Numbered from the stretch's first letter, positions 7,166 through 15,551 are shown. The stretch is DNA of 15,864 bases from an uncultured Candidatus Soleaferrea sp. (GCA_934527325.1 CAKTAG010000023.1:1-15864); one strand, 5' to 3'. The notes: generated by a model not told the origin, from the letters alone. Translations and numbers: made by a program.

Positions 7166-8269
7166 CTAAAATATTTCATCATAAGTAAAAATAATAAAAG
7201 TAAGTGCAAGTAAAAAAATCACAATTGAAACTAATGGAGATACTTGACAAAACTCTATTTTATTGCCATACAAAATAATAGATGTACACTTAATATCATC
7301 TATAAAAAACATCATAAAATATGTTATTAATGCAGATATTCCACCATGAATAAACCTAAACAAAACAATCTTTTTTTTATTTAAATTACAATCTTTTACA
7401 AAATAAAAAATTTGAAATATAATACTTAACCCAGAAAAAGATATCAAAAATGAACTTAACAACAAAGATGCCACACCATCTAAATTAATAACATACTTCA
7501 TTCCCACTGTTATTTCTAAAAAAGATAATACCACATTTAATAAAGCTCCATTAAAAAACAAGTGTGACTTAATTAAATTCACAACAACAGAAAAAATTAT
7601 AACAAATGAAAATATATGTAAAATAGCATAACTTCCATCAATAACAGATTTTACAAAAGCCTCTGAATATTTAAGAGGCTTTATTTTTGCTACAACTGAA
7701 TTAACCTCTTTGTTATCATATAACACCCCTAAAAATGTAGCTATAATAATCGAGCCTAAAATATGAGATATTAATAGCACTAAGCCTATTTTTATATTAC
7801 CCCAAATTACATAGCCTATAGCCGTTACAACAAACGCTGGCCCGGCGTTAACACAAAAACACATTAACCTATTTGCTACTTCTGTTGATATTTCATTTCT
7901 TTTTAACGCATCCGATACCATTTTAGCCCCCATAGGGTAACCACCTATAAAGCTCATAAACACTAAACAACCCACATTTTCTGGTAATTTAAATATAAAC
8001 CTAGTTACAGGCAAAAAAATTTTACTAACTATTTCAACCATAGGTGATAAATTAACAAAACCACAAATCACCATAAAAGGAAAAAGTGATGGCAATACAA
8101 CATTTCCACATATACTTAAACCACTTGAAACACTTTTAACCACTACATCAGGCTCTTTAAAAATACATAATACAAAACCTACCATAATAATTAAAAACAA
8201 ATAATCTTTTACAATTTTGTATATATTTTTACATTTAGTTACTATATTAACGTTTATATTTTTTATCAT
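7166..8269 (-). CDS. ylbJ: Sporulation integral membrane protein YlbJ
   Basis: YlbJ is a polytopic membrane protein with a nucleoside-recognition (Gate) domain. It is conserved in spore formers and required for resistant spores. The substrate is unknown. The 367 residues contain about eight hydrophobic segments. The family core is visible: VVLPSLFPFMVICGF, then LPVTRFIFKLPENVGCLVFMSFIGGYPMGAKMVSDAL, and EVANRLMCFCVNAGPAFVVTAIGYVIWGN. The ATG at 8269 has AAGGGTG about 8 bases upstream. It is divergent from yqfC across a 103-base gap that contains alternating AT runs (near 8283-8308) but no promoter I can call with confidence. Downstream it ends just before the pfkA promoter without an obvious terminator. 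Confidence 0.92.
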   Translation of the reverse strand: MIKNINVNIVTKCKNIYKIVKDYLFLIIMVGFVLCIFKEPDVVVKSVSSGLSICGNVVLPSLFPFMVICGFVNLSPMVEIVSKIFLPVTRFIFKLPENVGCLVFMSFIGGYPMGAKMVSDALKRNEISTEVANRLMCFCVNAGPAFVVTAIGYVIWGNIKIGLVLLISHILGSIIIATFLGVLYDNKEVNSVVAKIKPLKYSEAFVKSVIDGSYAILHIFSFVIIFSVVVNLIKSHLFFNGALLNVVLSFLEITVGMKYVINLDGVASLLLSSFLISFSGLSIIFQIFYFVKDCNLNKKKIVLFRFIHGGISALITYFMMFFIDDIKCTSIILYGNKIEFCQVSPLVSIVIFLLALTFIIFTYDEIF

Positions 8270-8372
8270 ATTTCAACACCCTTATATAATATATATTTTA
8301 TATATAAAAGTTAGAATAAAAAATAGTAAACCAAAACTTATATATCTAAATAATTAGAAAAGGGTTAGCCAT

Positions 8373-8645
8373 TTGAATATGATTAAAAAAAGTAAAATAT
8401 TAAAATTACTACAAGTTCCAGAAAATATATTTTCTAATATATCACCAATAGATTTTTTAAGCAACAGAGAAGTTTTAATTCAAGATAGTAAAGGAATTAT
8501 AGAATATAACGACAATATTATAAAAATAAACATCGGCAGCAATATAATTGCTAAGTTTAAAGGTAGGAACCTTAAAATAAAAAGCCTTTCACAAAAAAAT
8601 TTAACTGTAACTGGTTTTATAACATCAATGGAATTTGTAACATAA
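8373..8645 (+). CDS. yqfC: Sporulation protein YqfC
   Basis: YqfC is a small (90-residue) conserved sporulation protein always found just before yqfD. In Bacillus it belongs to the sigma-E mother-cell regulon. The sequence shows the family pattern: a short basic N-terminus, a hydrophobic PENIFSNISPIDFLSNREVLIQDSKGIIEYNDN region, and a beta-rich second half (KINIGSNIIAKFKGRNLKIKSLSQKNLTVTGFITSMEF) resembling YabP/YqfC. The start is probably TTG at 8373, with AAAAGGG 8 bases upstream. The ATG two codons later would sit at 14 bases. The yqfD start follows after 16 bases, so the two genes are co-transcribed and probably translationally coupled. Confidence 0.87.
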   Translation: MNMIKKSKILKLLQVPENIFSNISPIDFLSNREVLIQDSKGIIEYNDNIIKINIGSNIIAKFKGRNLKIKSLSQKNLTVTGFITSMEFVT

Positions 8646-8661
8646 AAGAAGGTGAACAAAC

Positions 8662-9888
8662 TTGTTTTTACCATACCTTATAAGGTTTATAAAAGGTTTT
8701 GTACGTTTTGAAATACGTGGGAAAAACACTATAAATTTTTTAAACAGTTTAATAAAAAAAGATATTTTTATTTGGAACACATCAAAAATAAAAAATAAAT
8801 TTTACACTAATACATCTATCAAAAATTATATTTTACTACATAAATCTGCTAAAGAAAAAAAAGTAAAATTAAAAATTATAGAACGCAATGGTTTACCTTT
8901 TATTATAAATAGATACAAGCATAGGCTTGGTATATTAATAGGCTTTATTTCTTTTATATTATTCTTAATAACAATGTCTCAATTTATATGGGTAATTGAA
9001 GTTCATGGCAATAAAAAAATAGATAATAATCAATTAATAAAATTCATATCTCAAAAAAATATTTTTCCTGGTAAATATAGAAAAAACATAGATGTTAAAC
9101 CTATTGAACAAGATATATTGCTAAATTTTAAAAATATTTCTTGGATTTCTATAAACATACAAGGTAGTAAAGCAACTATAGAAATTAATGAACAAACTCC
9201 TCCACCACAAAACTGGAACAATGGAGCTCCATGCAATATTGTAGCTTCTAAAAAAGGTATTATTAAACATGTTGAAGCTTACAGTGGCCAAAATTTAGTT
9301 GATATTGGTGATTTAGTAAATAAAGGCCAATTAATAGTAAGTGGCATTATAGAAGATAAATCCCTTAATAACACTTTAGTACGTGCTAATGCTAAAGTAA
9401 TGGCCCAAGTAGAAGAAGTTATAAGGTATTCTCAACCTTTAACTGAAGAAATCACTAAATACAACACAATCTCAACCAATTTATATCTTGAAATATTTAA
9501 CAAAAATATACCTCTTAACTTTACAAAAAAAGCAACTGGAAATATAAAAACATTTCAATCAGTTATTTACCCTAAAATATTTAATGTATCACTCCCATTT
9601 AATATTCGCAAATGCTATAATAAACAACCCTTAAAAATTCCTATTAACTTACCTCTTTCTAAAGCAAAAGCAAAATTACTAAAAAAAATAGCTATAACAG
9701 AATCTAAAATGAATAAAAATAATATTAAAATTACATCTAAAAAAATTATTGGAACAAATTTAATAGACCAAAAATACACCATCGATATTAAATATACAAC
9801 AGAAGAAGATATAGCTCAACCACAAGAAATTATTTTAGATGATATTTCCAATTCTATTTTCCCTCAACAGGAGGATGAAAATAATTAA
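8662..9888 (+). CDS. yqfD: Sporulation protein YqfD
   Basis: YqfD is a single-pass membrane protein of the mother cell needed for normal sporulation. Its molecular role is not defined. The 408 residues match the usual length of about 400. Seen: N-terminal cytoplasmic domain 1-87, membrane helix about 88-110 ending FIWVIEV, then the family motif VIEVHGNKKIDNNQLIKFISQKNIFPGKYRKNID and NISWISINIQGSKATIEINEQTPPP, a POTRA-like arrangement. Residues about 190-240 (SKKGIIKHVEAYSGQNLVDIGDLVNKGQLIVSGII) look like a biotinyl/lipoyl-type hairpin. The start is TTG with AAGGTG 7 bases upstream; no in-frame ATG is nearby. The last 35 bases overlap the convergent end of uvrC. Confidence 0.92.
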   Translation: MFLPYLIRFIKGFVRFEIRGKNTINFLNSLIKKDIFIWNTSKIKNKFYTNTSIKNYILLHKSAKEKKVKLKIIERNGLPFIINRYKHRLGILIGFISFILFLITMSQFIWVIEVHGNKKIDNNQLIKFISQKNIFPGKYRKNIDVKPIEQDILLNFKNISWISINIQGSKATIEINEQTPPPQNWNNGAPCNIVASKKGIIKHVEAYSGQNLVDIGDLVNKGQLIVSGIIEDKSLNNTLVRANAKVMAQVEEVIRYSQPLTEEITKYNTISTNLYLEIFNKNIPLNFTKKATGNIKTFQSVIYPKIFNVSLPFNIRKCYNKQPLKIPINLPLSKAKAKLLKKIAITESKMNKNNIKITSKKIIGTNLIDQKYTIDIKYTTEEDIAQPQEIILDDISNSIFPQQEDENN

Positions 9889-11695
9889 AAATTTGTTTTG
9901 CAACATCTTTTGGTAACCCATCAACACTTTGCAATTCCAATAAACTAGCTTGTTTTATAGCTTCTACAGATTTAAAATGCTCTATTAAGAGTTTTTGCCT
10001 AACTTTCCCTACTTTAGGTATATCACATAAACTTAATTTCATAGAATTTAAACTATGAGATTTTCTACTATAACTAACTGTAAATCTATGAATTTCATCT
10101 TGAATTTGCTTTATAAACAAAAATAAAATTTCATCATTTTTTATATTTATTTTATTATTATTTAAATCTACAATAAAATCTGTAGTGTGGTTACCATCTT
10201 TTACCATACCATATACAGGTATATTTAAATCATAAGTTTTTATTACATTATCTATAACAGATATATGTGCATAACCTCCATCAATTAAAATTAGATCTGG
10301 TAATGTAAAAAAACTATCATTCAAGCTACCATTTTGCAACTTATAACGTTTAAACCGTCTTTCAACCATCTCAGCCATAGATTTATAATCATCTTGGCAA
10401 TCTACAAATTTCATTTTAAACTTTCTATATCCAGATTTTTTAGGCTTTCCATCTACAAATAAAATCATTCCCCCAACTATAGTTTGAAAGCCAAAATTAG
10501 AAACATCATAAGCTTCTATAATTTTAGGTAGTTTAGGTAAATTTAAAACTTCTTTTAATTTATTTAAATTAACCATATTTTTATCTATTAATTTTGTTTC
10601 TTGTATTATTCTTTCTTTAGAGTTATTTTTTGCCATTTCTATGATTTTATTTACTTTTTTTTCTTTAGGAATAATAACATCTACATTTTTAAATATATAT
10701 TCTTTTATTAAATTAAAATCTTGCGGGTAATCGTCAATATAAACTATAGGTGGAAGAATCTTGTTTGTATTATTAGTATAATTTTGCAACAATATTGCTT
10801 TTCTTATATTTTCTATTTCTTCATCATCTGTTACTAAATATTGTTTTTTATCTATCAGTTTATAATCTCTAAAAATAAGCAACGTAGCACAAATAAAACC
10901 ATTATATTTCACTGCAGCTAACACATCAATATCTTTTTCAGATACCATAACCTTTTCTGAACAATTAATTTTTTCTATAGATCTTATCTGATCTCTTATT
11001 TTCGCTGCTTCTTCAAAATTTAAATTTTTAGATTCATTTTCCATCTGCGCCCTTAATTCTTTTAACGTAGACTTCATACCAGATTTTAAATATTTTACAG
11101 CTTTATCTACATTACACTGATAATCTTTTTTACCAATTTTATTACAACAAGGCGCTGAACAAATATCAATATAATAATTCAAACATGGCCGTACATAATT
11201 TCTATTTTCTAAAAACTCTTTTTTACAAGTTGGTAATTTAAAAATTTTATTAACAGTTGCTACAATTTGTTTAGCTAAAAAACTACTCATATAAGGGCCT
11301 ATATAAATAGAACCATCATTAAATTTTTTATTCACTACAGAAATTTTACTATATGGTGGCGGTGAAATTTTTATAAATTTAAAACCTTTATCATCTTTAA
11401 GCAATATATTGTAAATCGGCTTATATTTTTTTATAAGGTTACATTCCAAAATAAGTGCTTCCAATTCAGTATCTGTAACAATGTAATCTATTGTATTTAT
11501 TTTTAATACTAGTTTTGCTACTTTCATACTATCATGGTTTTTATTAAAATAACTACTTACCCTTTTTTTTAAATTTTTTGCCTTCCCTATATAAATTATA
11601 TTATTGTCAACATCTTTCATAATGTAAACCCCAGGTTCTAATGGAAAAGTTTTTACAATTTTTTTTATACTGCAATTTTCTATTATAATTACCAC
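9854..11695 (-). CDS. uvrC: UvrABC system protein C (excision nuclease)
   Basis: UvrC makes both incisions in nucleotide excision repair after UvrA/UvrB damage recognition. Domains in order: GIY-YIG nuclease (PGVY at 21-24; Y35, R45, E84, N96 as active-site residues) for the 3' cut; four cysteines C157, C171, C179, C183, matching the iron-sulfur ligands; UVR/UvrB-binding helices at about 208-240; RNase H-like nuclease at about 390-540 with D397, D472 and H536 for the 5' cut; and tandem helix-hairpin-helix at 556-606. Length 613 is normal. The start is doubtful: the AGGTGG ribosome site overlaps the GTG at 11695, and no ATG lies before residue 26, so an ATA five codons in (11683) may be used. 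The gene ends inside yqfD. Confidence 0.96.
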   Translation of the reverse strand: MVIIIENCSIKKIVKTFPLEPGVYIMKDVDNNIIYIGKAKNLKKRVSSYFNKNHDSMKVAKLVLKINTIDYIVTDTELEALILECNLIKKYKPIYNILLKDDKGFKFIKISPPPYSKISVVNKKFNDGSIYIGPYMSSFLAKQIVATVNKIFKLPTCKKEFLENRNYVRPCLNYYIDICSAPCCNKIGKKDYQCNVDKAVKYLKSGMKSTLKELRAQMENESKNLNFEEAAKIRDQIRSIEKINCSEKVMVSEKDIDVLAAVKYNGFICATLLIFRDYKLIDKKQYLVTDDEEIENIRKAILLQNYTNNTNKILPPIVYIDDYPQDFNLIKEYIFKNVDVIIPKEKKVNKIIEMAKNNSKERIIQETKLIDKNMVNLNKLKEVLNLPKLPKIIEAYDVSNFGFQTIVGGMILFVDGKPKKSGYRKFKMKFVDCQDDYKSMAEMVERRFKRYKLQNGSLNDSFFTLPDLILIDGGYAHISVIDNVIKTYDLNIPVYGMVKDGNHTTDFIVDLNNNKINIKNDEILFLFIKQIQDEIHRFTVSYSRKSHSLNSMKLSLCDIPKVGKVRQKLLIEHFKSVEAIKQASLLELQSVDGLPKDVAKQIFNYFHPPVEGK

Positions 11696-11791
11696 CTACT
11701 AATTTACTAACTATTATTTTATAAATTACAACTAAATAAATTTTAAATATAAATATAATTACATAACTAATTAATAAAAATAAAAAATACC

Positions 11792-11809
11792 AATATTAAT
11801 AATAATATT
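11792..11809 (-). terminator. Possible weak terminator after ymxH
   Basis: A 7-base inverted repeat (AATATTA / TAATATT) with a 4-base loop is followed on the minus strand by a U-rich tract. The stem has no GC pairs, so the case is weak. The 11696-11845 gap otherwise holds AT-rich DNA before uvrC. I could not identify a clear uvrC promoter in it. Confidence 0.25.
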
Positions 11810-11845
11810 ACCATATAAATAATTATTTAGCAAACACTTACATTT

Positions 11846-12136
11846 CTACTTAAACAATTTTTGTATTGTAGTAAATAACCCATTAGATTTTGTTTCTATT
11901 TTTTTATAGCTAACTAAAACTGTATCTTCACCTATTATTTTAATATTGCACCAAGGAATTATTATATCTTCTTTTCTACCTAATAAACCAAAACACCTAT
12001 GTTTACCATATATTACAATTGAATTTATTTTTGCATTGCAAGTATCAATCTCAACATCACATACATATCCTAACATTGAACCATCTACAACATTTACCAC
12101 ATTTTTATATTTGAGATCATAAACTCTGCAATTCAA
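11846..12136 (-). CDS. ymxH: YlmC/YmxH-family sporulation protein (PRC-barrel)
   Basis: This is a 96-residue protein made almost entirely of a PRC-barrel domain. The pattern YDLKYKNVVNVVDGSMLGYVCDVEIDTCNAKINSIVIYG, then GRKEDIIIPWCNIKIIGEDTVLV, is the YlmC/YmxH signature. These proteins are conserved in spore formers and have no known biochemical role. Five cysteines in so small a protein are notable. The start is TTG at 12136, preceded by AAAGGAAG about 6 bases upstream. A 52-bp palindrome ends 17-20 bases before the ribosome site, and a CATACTAT element lies at its outer edge. It follows spoIVA on the same strand, consistent with mother-cell expression. Confidence 0.85.
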   Translation of the reverse strand: MNCRVYDLKYKNVVNVVDGSMLGYVCDVEIDTCNAKINSIVIYGKHRCFGLLGRKEDIIIPWCNIKIIGEDTVLVSYKKIETKSNGLFTTIQKLFK

Positions 12137-12155
12137 AACAATCTTCCTTTCTGTA

Positions 12156-12207
12156 ACTATTATAACTATAGACCGTCATAAATATGACGGTCTATAGTTA
12201 TAATAGT
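12156..12207. repeat. 52-bp palindrome (25-base arms) between spoIVA and ymxH
   Basis: Left arm 12156-12180 and right arm 12183-12207 are perfect inverted copies separated by only AA. The centre is the most GC-rich part (GACCGTCAT/ATGACGGTC). On neither strand is the stem followed by a run of T, which argues against a simple intrinsic terminator. It could be an operator, an mRNA-stabilising hairpin ahead of ymxH, or a small mobile-element remnant. Confidence 0.9.
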
Positions 12208-12210
12208 ATG
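12203..12210 (-). promoter_or_regulatory. Candidate sporulation-type -10 for ymxH
   Basis: The minus strand reads CATACTAT, one base away from the Bacillus sigma-E -10 consensus (CATACAAT). A vegetative reading, TTGCAT-17-TATAAC, is also possible in the same place. Either way the predicted start of transcription falls inside the palindrome at 12156-12207. The -35 is weak. Confidence 0.35.
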
Positions 12211-12242
12211 AGTTATATAATGCAATTTTTGCTGTATAACAT

Positions 12243-13721
12243 TTATAATATTATACAAATCAACCCTCCACAGCCTTCGTTTATAATACGTTCTATAGTC
12301 TCTTGTAACTTCATTCTAGCATCTGCAGGCATTTTATAAAGCTTATTATGCAACCCTTCGTTAACTAATTCATGAAGTGATTTTCCAAAAATATTAGATG
12401 ACCAAATTTTTGTAGGGTTTTCCTCAAACTCTTTAAGTAAGTACATAACTAGTTCTTCAGATTGCTTTTCACTACCAACAATAGGTGCTACTTCTGTGGT
12501 AATATCGGCTTTCATCATGTGTATTGATGGTGCAGAAGCTTTTAACCGAACCCCATATCTTCCACCTTGTTTTACTATCTCTGGTTCCTCTAAACTAAGT
12601 TCTTCTATAGTAGGCATTACAATACCATAACCTGTAGATTCAACTTCATCTAATGCAGGTTTTATTTTTTCATATTCTTTTTTTATTTTTGCCAACTCTA
12701 CCATACTGTGCATTAAACCAACATTAGGGTCAATGTTAATACCTGTTAATTCCTCTAAAACTTTATAAAATAAATTTTCATTAATATCTAAGGTTATATA
12801 TGCTTTTCCTATTCCCAAATCTATTTTTGAAATATTTACATTTCTAACATATTCATTTTCTTCAATTTTGTTATATAATTTTCTTATATCATCAATTCGT
12901 AACATTTTTGATGAAACATCTTTTATTGAACTGTATAAACTTTTTTTCAACCAATGATTTTTTTCAAGTGATAGTAACCATTGTGGCATTTTATAAGATA
13001 TTTCTTTTACCGGGAACTCAAACAAAACTGTTTCTAAAATTTTGCTTATATCATGCTCGTTTAAATTTAAACAATCTATAACCAATACCGGTACGTTATA
13101 CTTTTCTTCTAACTGAGATTTTAAATCCATAGTTTTTTTAGATTCTGGCTCCATTGAATTTAATAACAACACAAACGGTTTATTTATTTCTTTTAATTCC
13201 AAAATTACCCGTTCTTCTGCTTCTTCATACTCAACTCGTGGAATATCACTTATTGTTCCATCACAAGAAACAACTAACCCAATTGTTGAATGTTCTGTAA
13301 TTACTTTTTTTGTTCCAATTTCTGCAGCCATATTAAATGGTATTTCATCTTTAAACCAAGGTGTAACAACCATTCGTGGTTGTTCATTTTCAATATAGCC
13401 TAAAGAACTGGGAACAACATATCCAACACAATCAATCATTCTAACGTTTAACGTTGTTGTATTATCAATGTTAATTGGTACTGCTTCTTCTGGTATAAAT
13501 TTGGGTTCTGTTGTCATTATCGTTTTACCTGCTGCTGATTGTGGCATTTCATCTAAAGCTCGTTCTTTTTGATATTCACTTTCTATATTTGGCAAAACTA
13601 AAGTTTCCATAAATTTTTTTATAAATGTAGATTTACCTGTCCTAACCGGCCCCACCACTCCAATGTAAATATCTCCATTTGTTCGTGTTGATATATCCGT
13701 ATATATACTTCTATTGTCCAT
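12243..13721 (-). CDS. spoIVA: Stage IV sporulation protein A (coat basement ATPase)
   Basis: SpoIVA is a mother-cell ATPase that polymerises irreversibly on the forespore surface and forms the platform for the spore coat. The 492 residues equal the Bacillus protein and align end to end. Walker A GPVRTGKST is at 24-32, DELPQSAAGKT-like and TIMTTEPKF (the sensor threonine region) at about 57-75, DCVGY with D97 as Walker B, and EHSTIGLVVSCDGT downstream. The C-terminal anchor ends LERIINEGCGGLICIIL in the family manner, here with two cysteines near the end. The ATG has AAGGGGG 8 bases upstream. It lies 69 bases behind the sipL-like gene, whose product is its expected partner. Confidence 0.98.
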   Translation of the reverse strand: MDNRSIYTDISTRTNGDIYIGVVGPVRTGKSTFIKKFMETLVLPNIESEYQKERALDEMPQSAAGKTIMTTEPKFIPEEAVPINIDNTTTLNVRMIDCVGYVVPSSLGYIENEQPRMVVTPWFKDEIPFNMAAEIGTKKVITEHSTIGLVVSCDGTISDIPRVEYEEAEERVILELKEINKPFVLLLNSMEPESKKTMDLKSQLEEKYNVPVLVIDCLNLNEHDISKILETVLFEFPVKEISYKMPQWLLSLEKNHWLKKSLYSSIKDVSSKMLRIDDIRKLYNKIEENEYVRNVNISKIDLGIGKAYITLDINENLFYKVLEELTGINIDPNVGLMHSMVELAKIKKEYEKIKPALDEVESTGYGIVMPTIEELSLEEPEIVKQGGRYGVRLKASAPSIHMMKADITTEVAPIVGSEKQSEELVMYLLKEFEENPTKIWSSNIFGKSLHELVNEGLHNKLYKMPADARMKLQETIERIINEGCGGLICIIL

Positions 13722-13790
13722 TGATTTATCCCCCTTTTGTAAACTAAGTAAATATTTTACACAAGCTGTATTTAATAAACTGCTTAATTT

Positions 13791-15338
13791 TTAATTTGCT
13801 ACTATTGGTATCGTCAACATTGTTTTTTCTAATATCGTACAATCTTTTATATTTTCATTTTCTTCTAATATAGCAGATATACTAGTATTATACCTTTTAG
13901 CCAACTCCCAAATATCTTCACCAGGTTGTGCATAATAAATTATTAACGAATCATCTAACGACCTTTCTTTAACCTTCGACTGATCTACTTCAATATCTAC
14001 TATAATATTTTTACTGTAGCTTTCATATACACAACCTGTTAACAGTAACTCTAGTTTTAAATCTATACTATCGTAATTAACATTATAATTAATACTCAAC
14101 ATTGTAATATCAAAATCAAAATTAATAGTACCATCTTTTAAATTATCTATAGTAAGCATTTTCTTAAAATCTATAAACTTTTCTATATATACTGGTTTAC
14201 CATCTTCTAACCCTAATATAGATAATTCTATTTTACCTTCTACATCTATACCTTCATCTGTTTTTTTTGAATAAACTATTTTAGGAATACTCCAAACATC
14301 TAAAATTTTAAAATTATCAGTATAAGGTACTGTAACGTTAGCTTCTACAGAAATACCTTCATTTATTTGATTTAATATTTTACAACAATTTAATGTTTTA
14401 TTTAAACACTTCGCATCCATTAAAGTTGAATAGGCATCTACAATTACTTTAGATTCTATTTCTTTATTACATTTAGAATTAATGTTAAAATCTATTTCTA
14501 CTGAAAAATATCTATTTTTTCCATTGTCATCAGACTTAGGAATAATTTCAGTTAAAATATCATTAAAGGATACTTCACAATTACTTCTTTCTTCTACACC
14601 AGAAAAATCTATAATGTTATGAATAGGTAATACAAATTCAACACTTACAGGCACTACTTCTTCATTTTCATCTTTAAACGGGTTGTATAATATCTTTAAA
14701 AGAACCTCTCCTTTACAAATAATTTTATTTTCTATTACTTTTTTTTCTGTAATATTTGTATTAATATCATACCGTATTATATTTCCTATATCTGGTTTAG
14801 TATTTTCTAACTCCAAATCTTCTTTAATAACAAATTGATTACTATTGCCTGTAATAACCATATTTTTTATATTGTCTTTTTTAATTTGTAAACCTACCCC
14901 ACTTGCATTTAACAATATATTTTCTTTATTATTACAAAAAATTTTTATTTTAATAGATAATGCACCTTTAACATCTATTTTTCTTTCATCAACTGCTCTA
15001 CAATTTACATAATCTAAACTGATTTTTGAATCTACATGTGCATTATTGATTTGGTCTTTTAAATCAAAATTTTTAGAAAAATTAACTTTTGAAGAAATAG
15101 TTTTTACCTTGTTTTCAATAGTTTGGTAATATATTTTAATTATCGCTATTCCATCTACTGTAATTTTATTCCCTAAAATATTAGTCTTTAATATAACAGG
15201 GGTAACATTACACTTTAATATCTTCATAATATTCTCATAATAATCTGGCAATAATATATCACTTTCAAATGATTGCTCACCAATCATTGATTCTATATTA
15301 CATATAATTATTTCATTTTTATCTAAATTCAACTCCAT
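13791..15338 (-). CDS. sipL: SipL-like SpoIVA-interacting coat protein (DUF3794 plus LysM)
   Basis: SipL of Clostridioides difficile localises with SpoIVA on the forespore and is needed for coat attachment. It functionally replaces SpoVID of Bacillus. Here 515 residues, close to the C. difficile length, comprise DUF3794-type beta-rich repeats over about 1-460 (recurring patterns such as KIDVKGALSIKIKIF, IICKGEVLLKILY and GIDVEGKIELSILG) and a C-terminal LysM at about 467-512 (IYYAQPGEDIWELAKRYNTSISAILEENENI). In C. difficile the LysM is the part that contacts SpoIVA. There is no signal peptide or membrane segment, fitting a mother-cell cytosolic coat protein. The ATG has GAGAGG about 9 bases upstream. 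Adjacency to spoIVA supports the assignment. Other DUF3794/LysM proteins exist, so orthology is probable and not certain. Confidence 0.82.
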   Translation of the reverse strand: MELNLDKNEIIICNIESMIGEQSFESDILLPDYYENIMKILKCNVTPVILKTNILGNKITVDGIAIIKIYYQTIENKVKTISSKVNFSKNFDLKDQINNAHVDSKISLDYVNCRAVDERKIDVKGALSIKIKIFCNNKENILLNASGVGLQIKKDNIKNMVITGNSNQFVIKEDLELENTKPDIGNIIRYDINTNITEKKVIENKIICKGEVLLKILYNPFKDENEEVVPVSVEFVLPIHNIIDFSGVEERSNCEVSFNDILTEIIPKSDDNGKNRYFSVEIDFNINSKCNKEIESKVIVDAYSTLMDAKCLNKTLNCCKILNQINEGISVEANVTVPYTDNFKILDVWSIPKIVYSKKTDEGIDVEGKIELSILGLEDGKPVYIEKFIDFKKMLTIDNLKDGTINFDFDITMLSINYNVNYDSIDLKLELLLTGCVYESYSKNIIVDIEVDQSKVKERSLDDSLIIYYAQPGEDIWELAKRYNTSISAILEENENIKDCTILEKTMLTIPIVAN

Positions 15339-15426
15339 ATATAGTCTACCTCTCTAAAAAATTTTAAACATTAAAGGAGAGTCTATCACCCTTTTTTTAA
15401 CTTTACTATATAGTTATCTATATTCC

Positions 15427-15478
15427 ATGTATAAAAAAATTATTCTTCTTAAGTAAGAAGAATAATTTTTTTATACAT
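15427..15478. terminator. Bidirectional hairpin terminator (25-base arms)
   Basis: Arms 15427-15451 and 15454-15478 are perfect inverted copies around AG. Each arm carries a run of seven A or T, so a stem (AATTATTCTTCTTA type) followed by U7 forms on either strand: a good bidirectional intrinsic terminator. It separates the sipL-spoIVA group from whatever lies to the right and directly abuts the insertion-sequence end. Confidence 0.8.
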
Positions 15479-15492
15479 CAGCCTGTCGCAAA

Positions 15493-15512
15493 AGTCCACC
15501 GTATGGTGGACT
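15493..15512 (+). repeat. Subterminal hairpin in the insertion sequence
   Basis: AGTCCACC (15493-15500) and GGTGGACT (15505-15512) form a perfect 8-base stem with a GTAT loop, 40 bases before the transposase start. Hairpins near insertion-sequence ends can block read-through translation of transposase from outside promoters. That role is inferred here. Confidence 0.7.
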
Positions 15513-15551
15513 ATTAGCATAAATATGGTAAAATAAAAGGGGTGATAAAAG

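Noticed and set aside
8283..8308. Alternating TATA-rich run between ylbJ and yqfC, considered as a promoter or operator
   Set aside because: The composition alone explains the symmetry, and no hexamer pair with proper spacing was clear on either strand.
8480..8674. Leftward 64-residue frame over yqfC
   Set aside because: yqfC on the other strand is a recognised gene with coupling to yqfD. The shadow frame has no support.
9051..9236. Leftward 61-residue frame inside yqfD
   Set aside because: It is an antisense shadow of a recognised gene.
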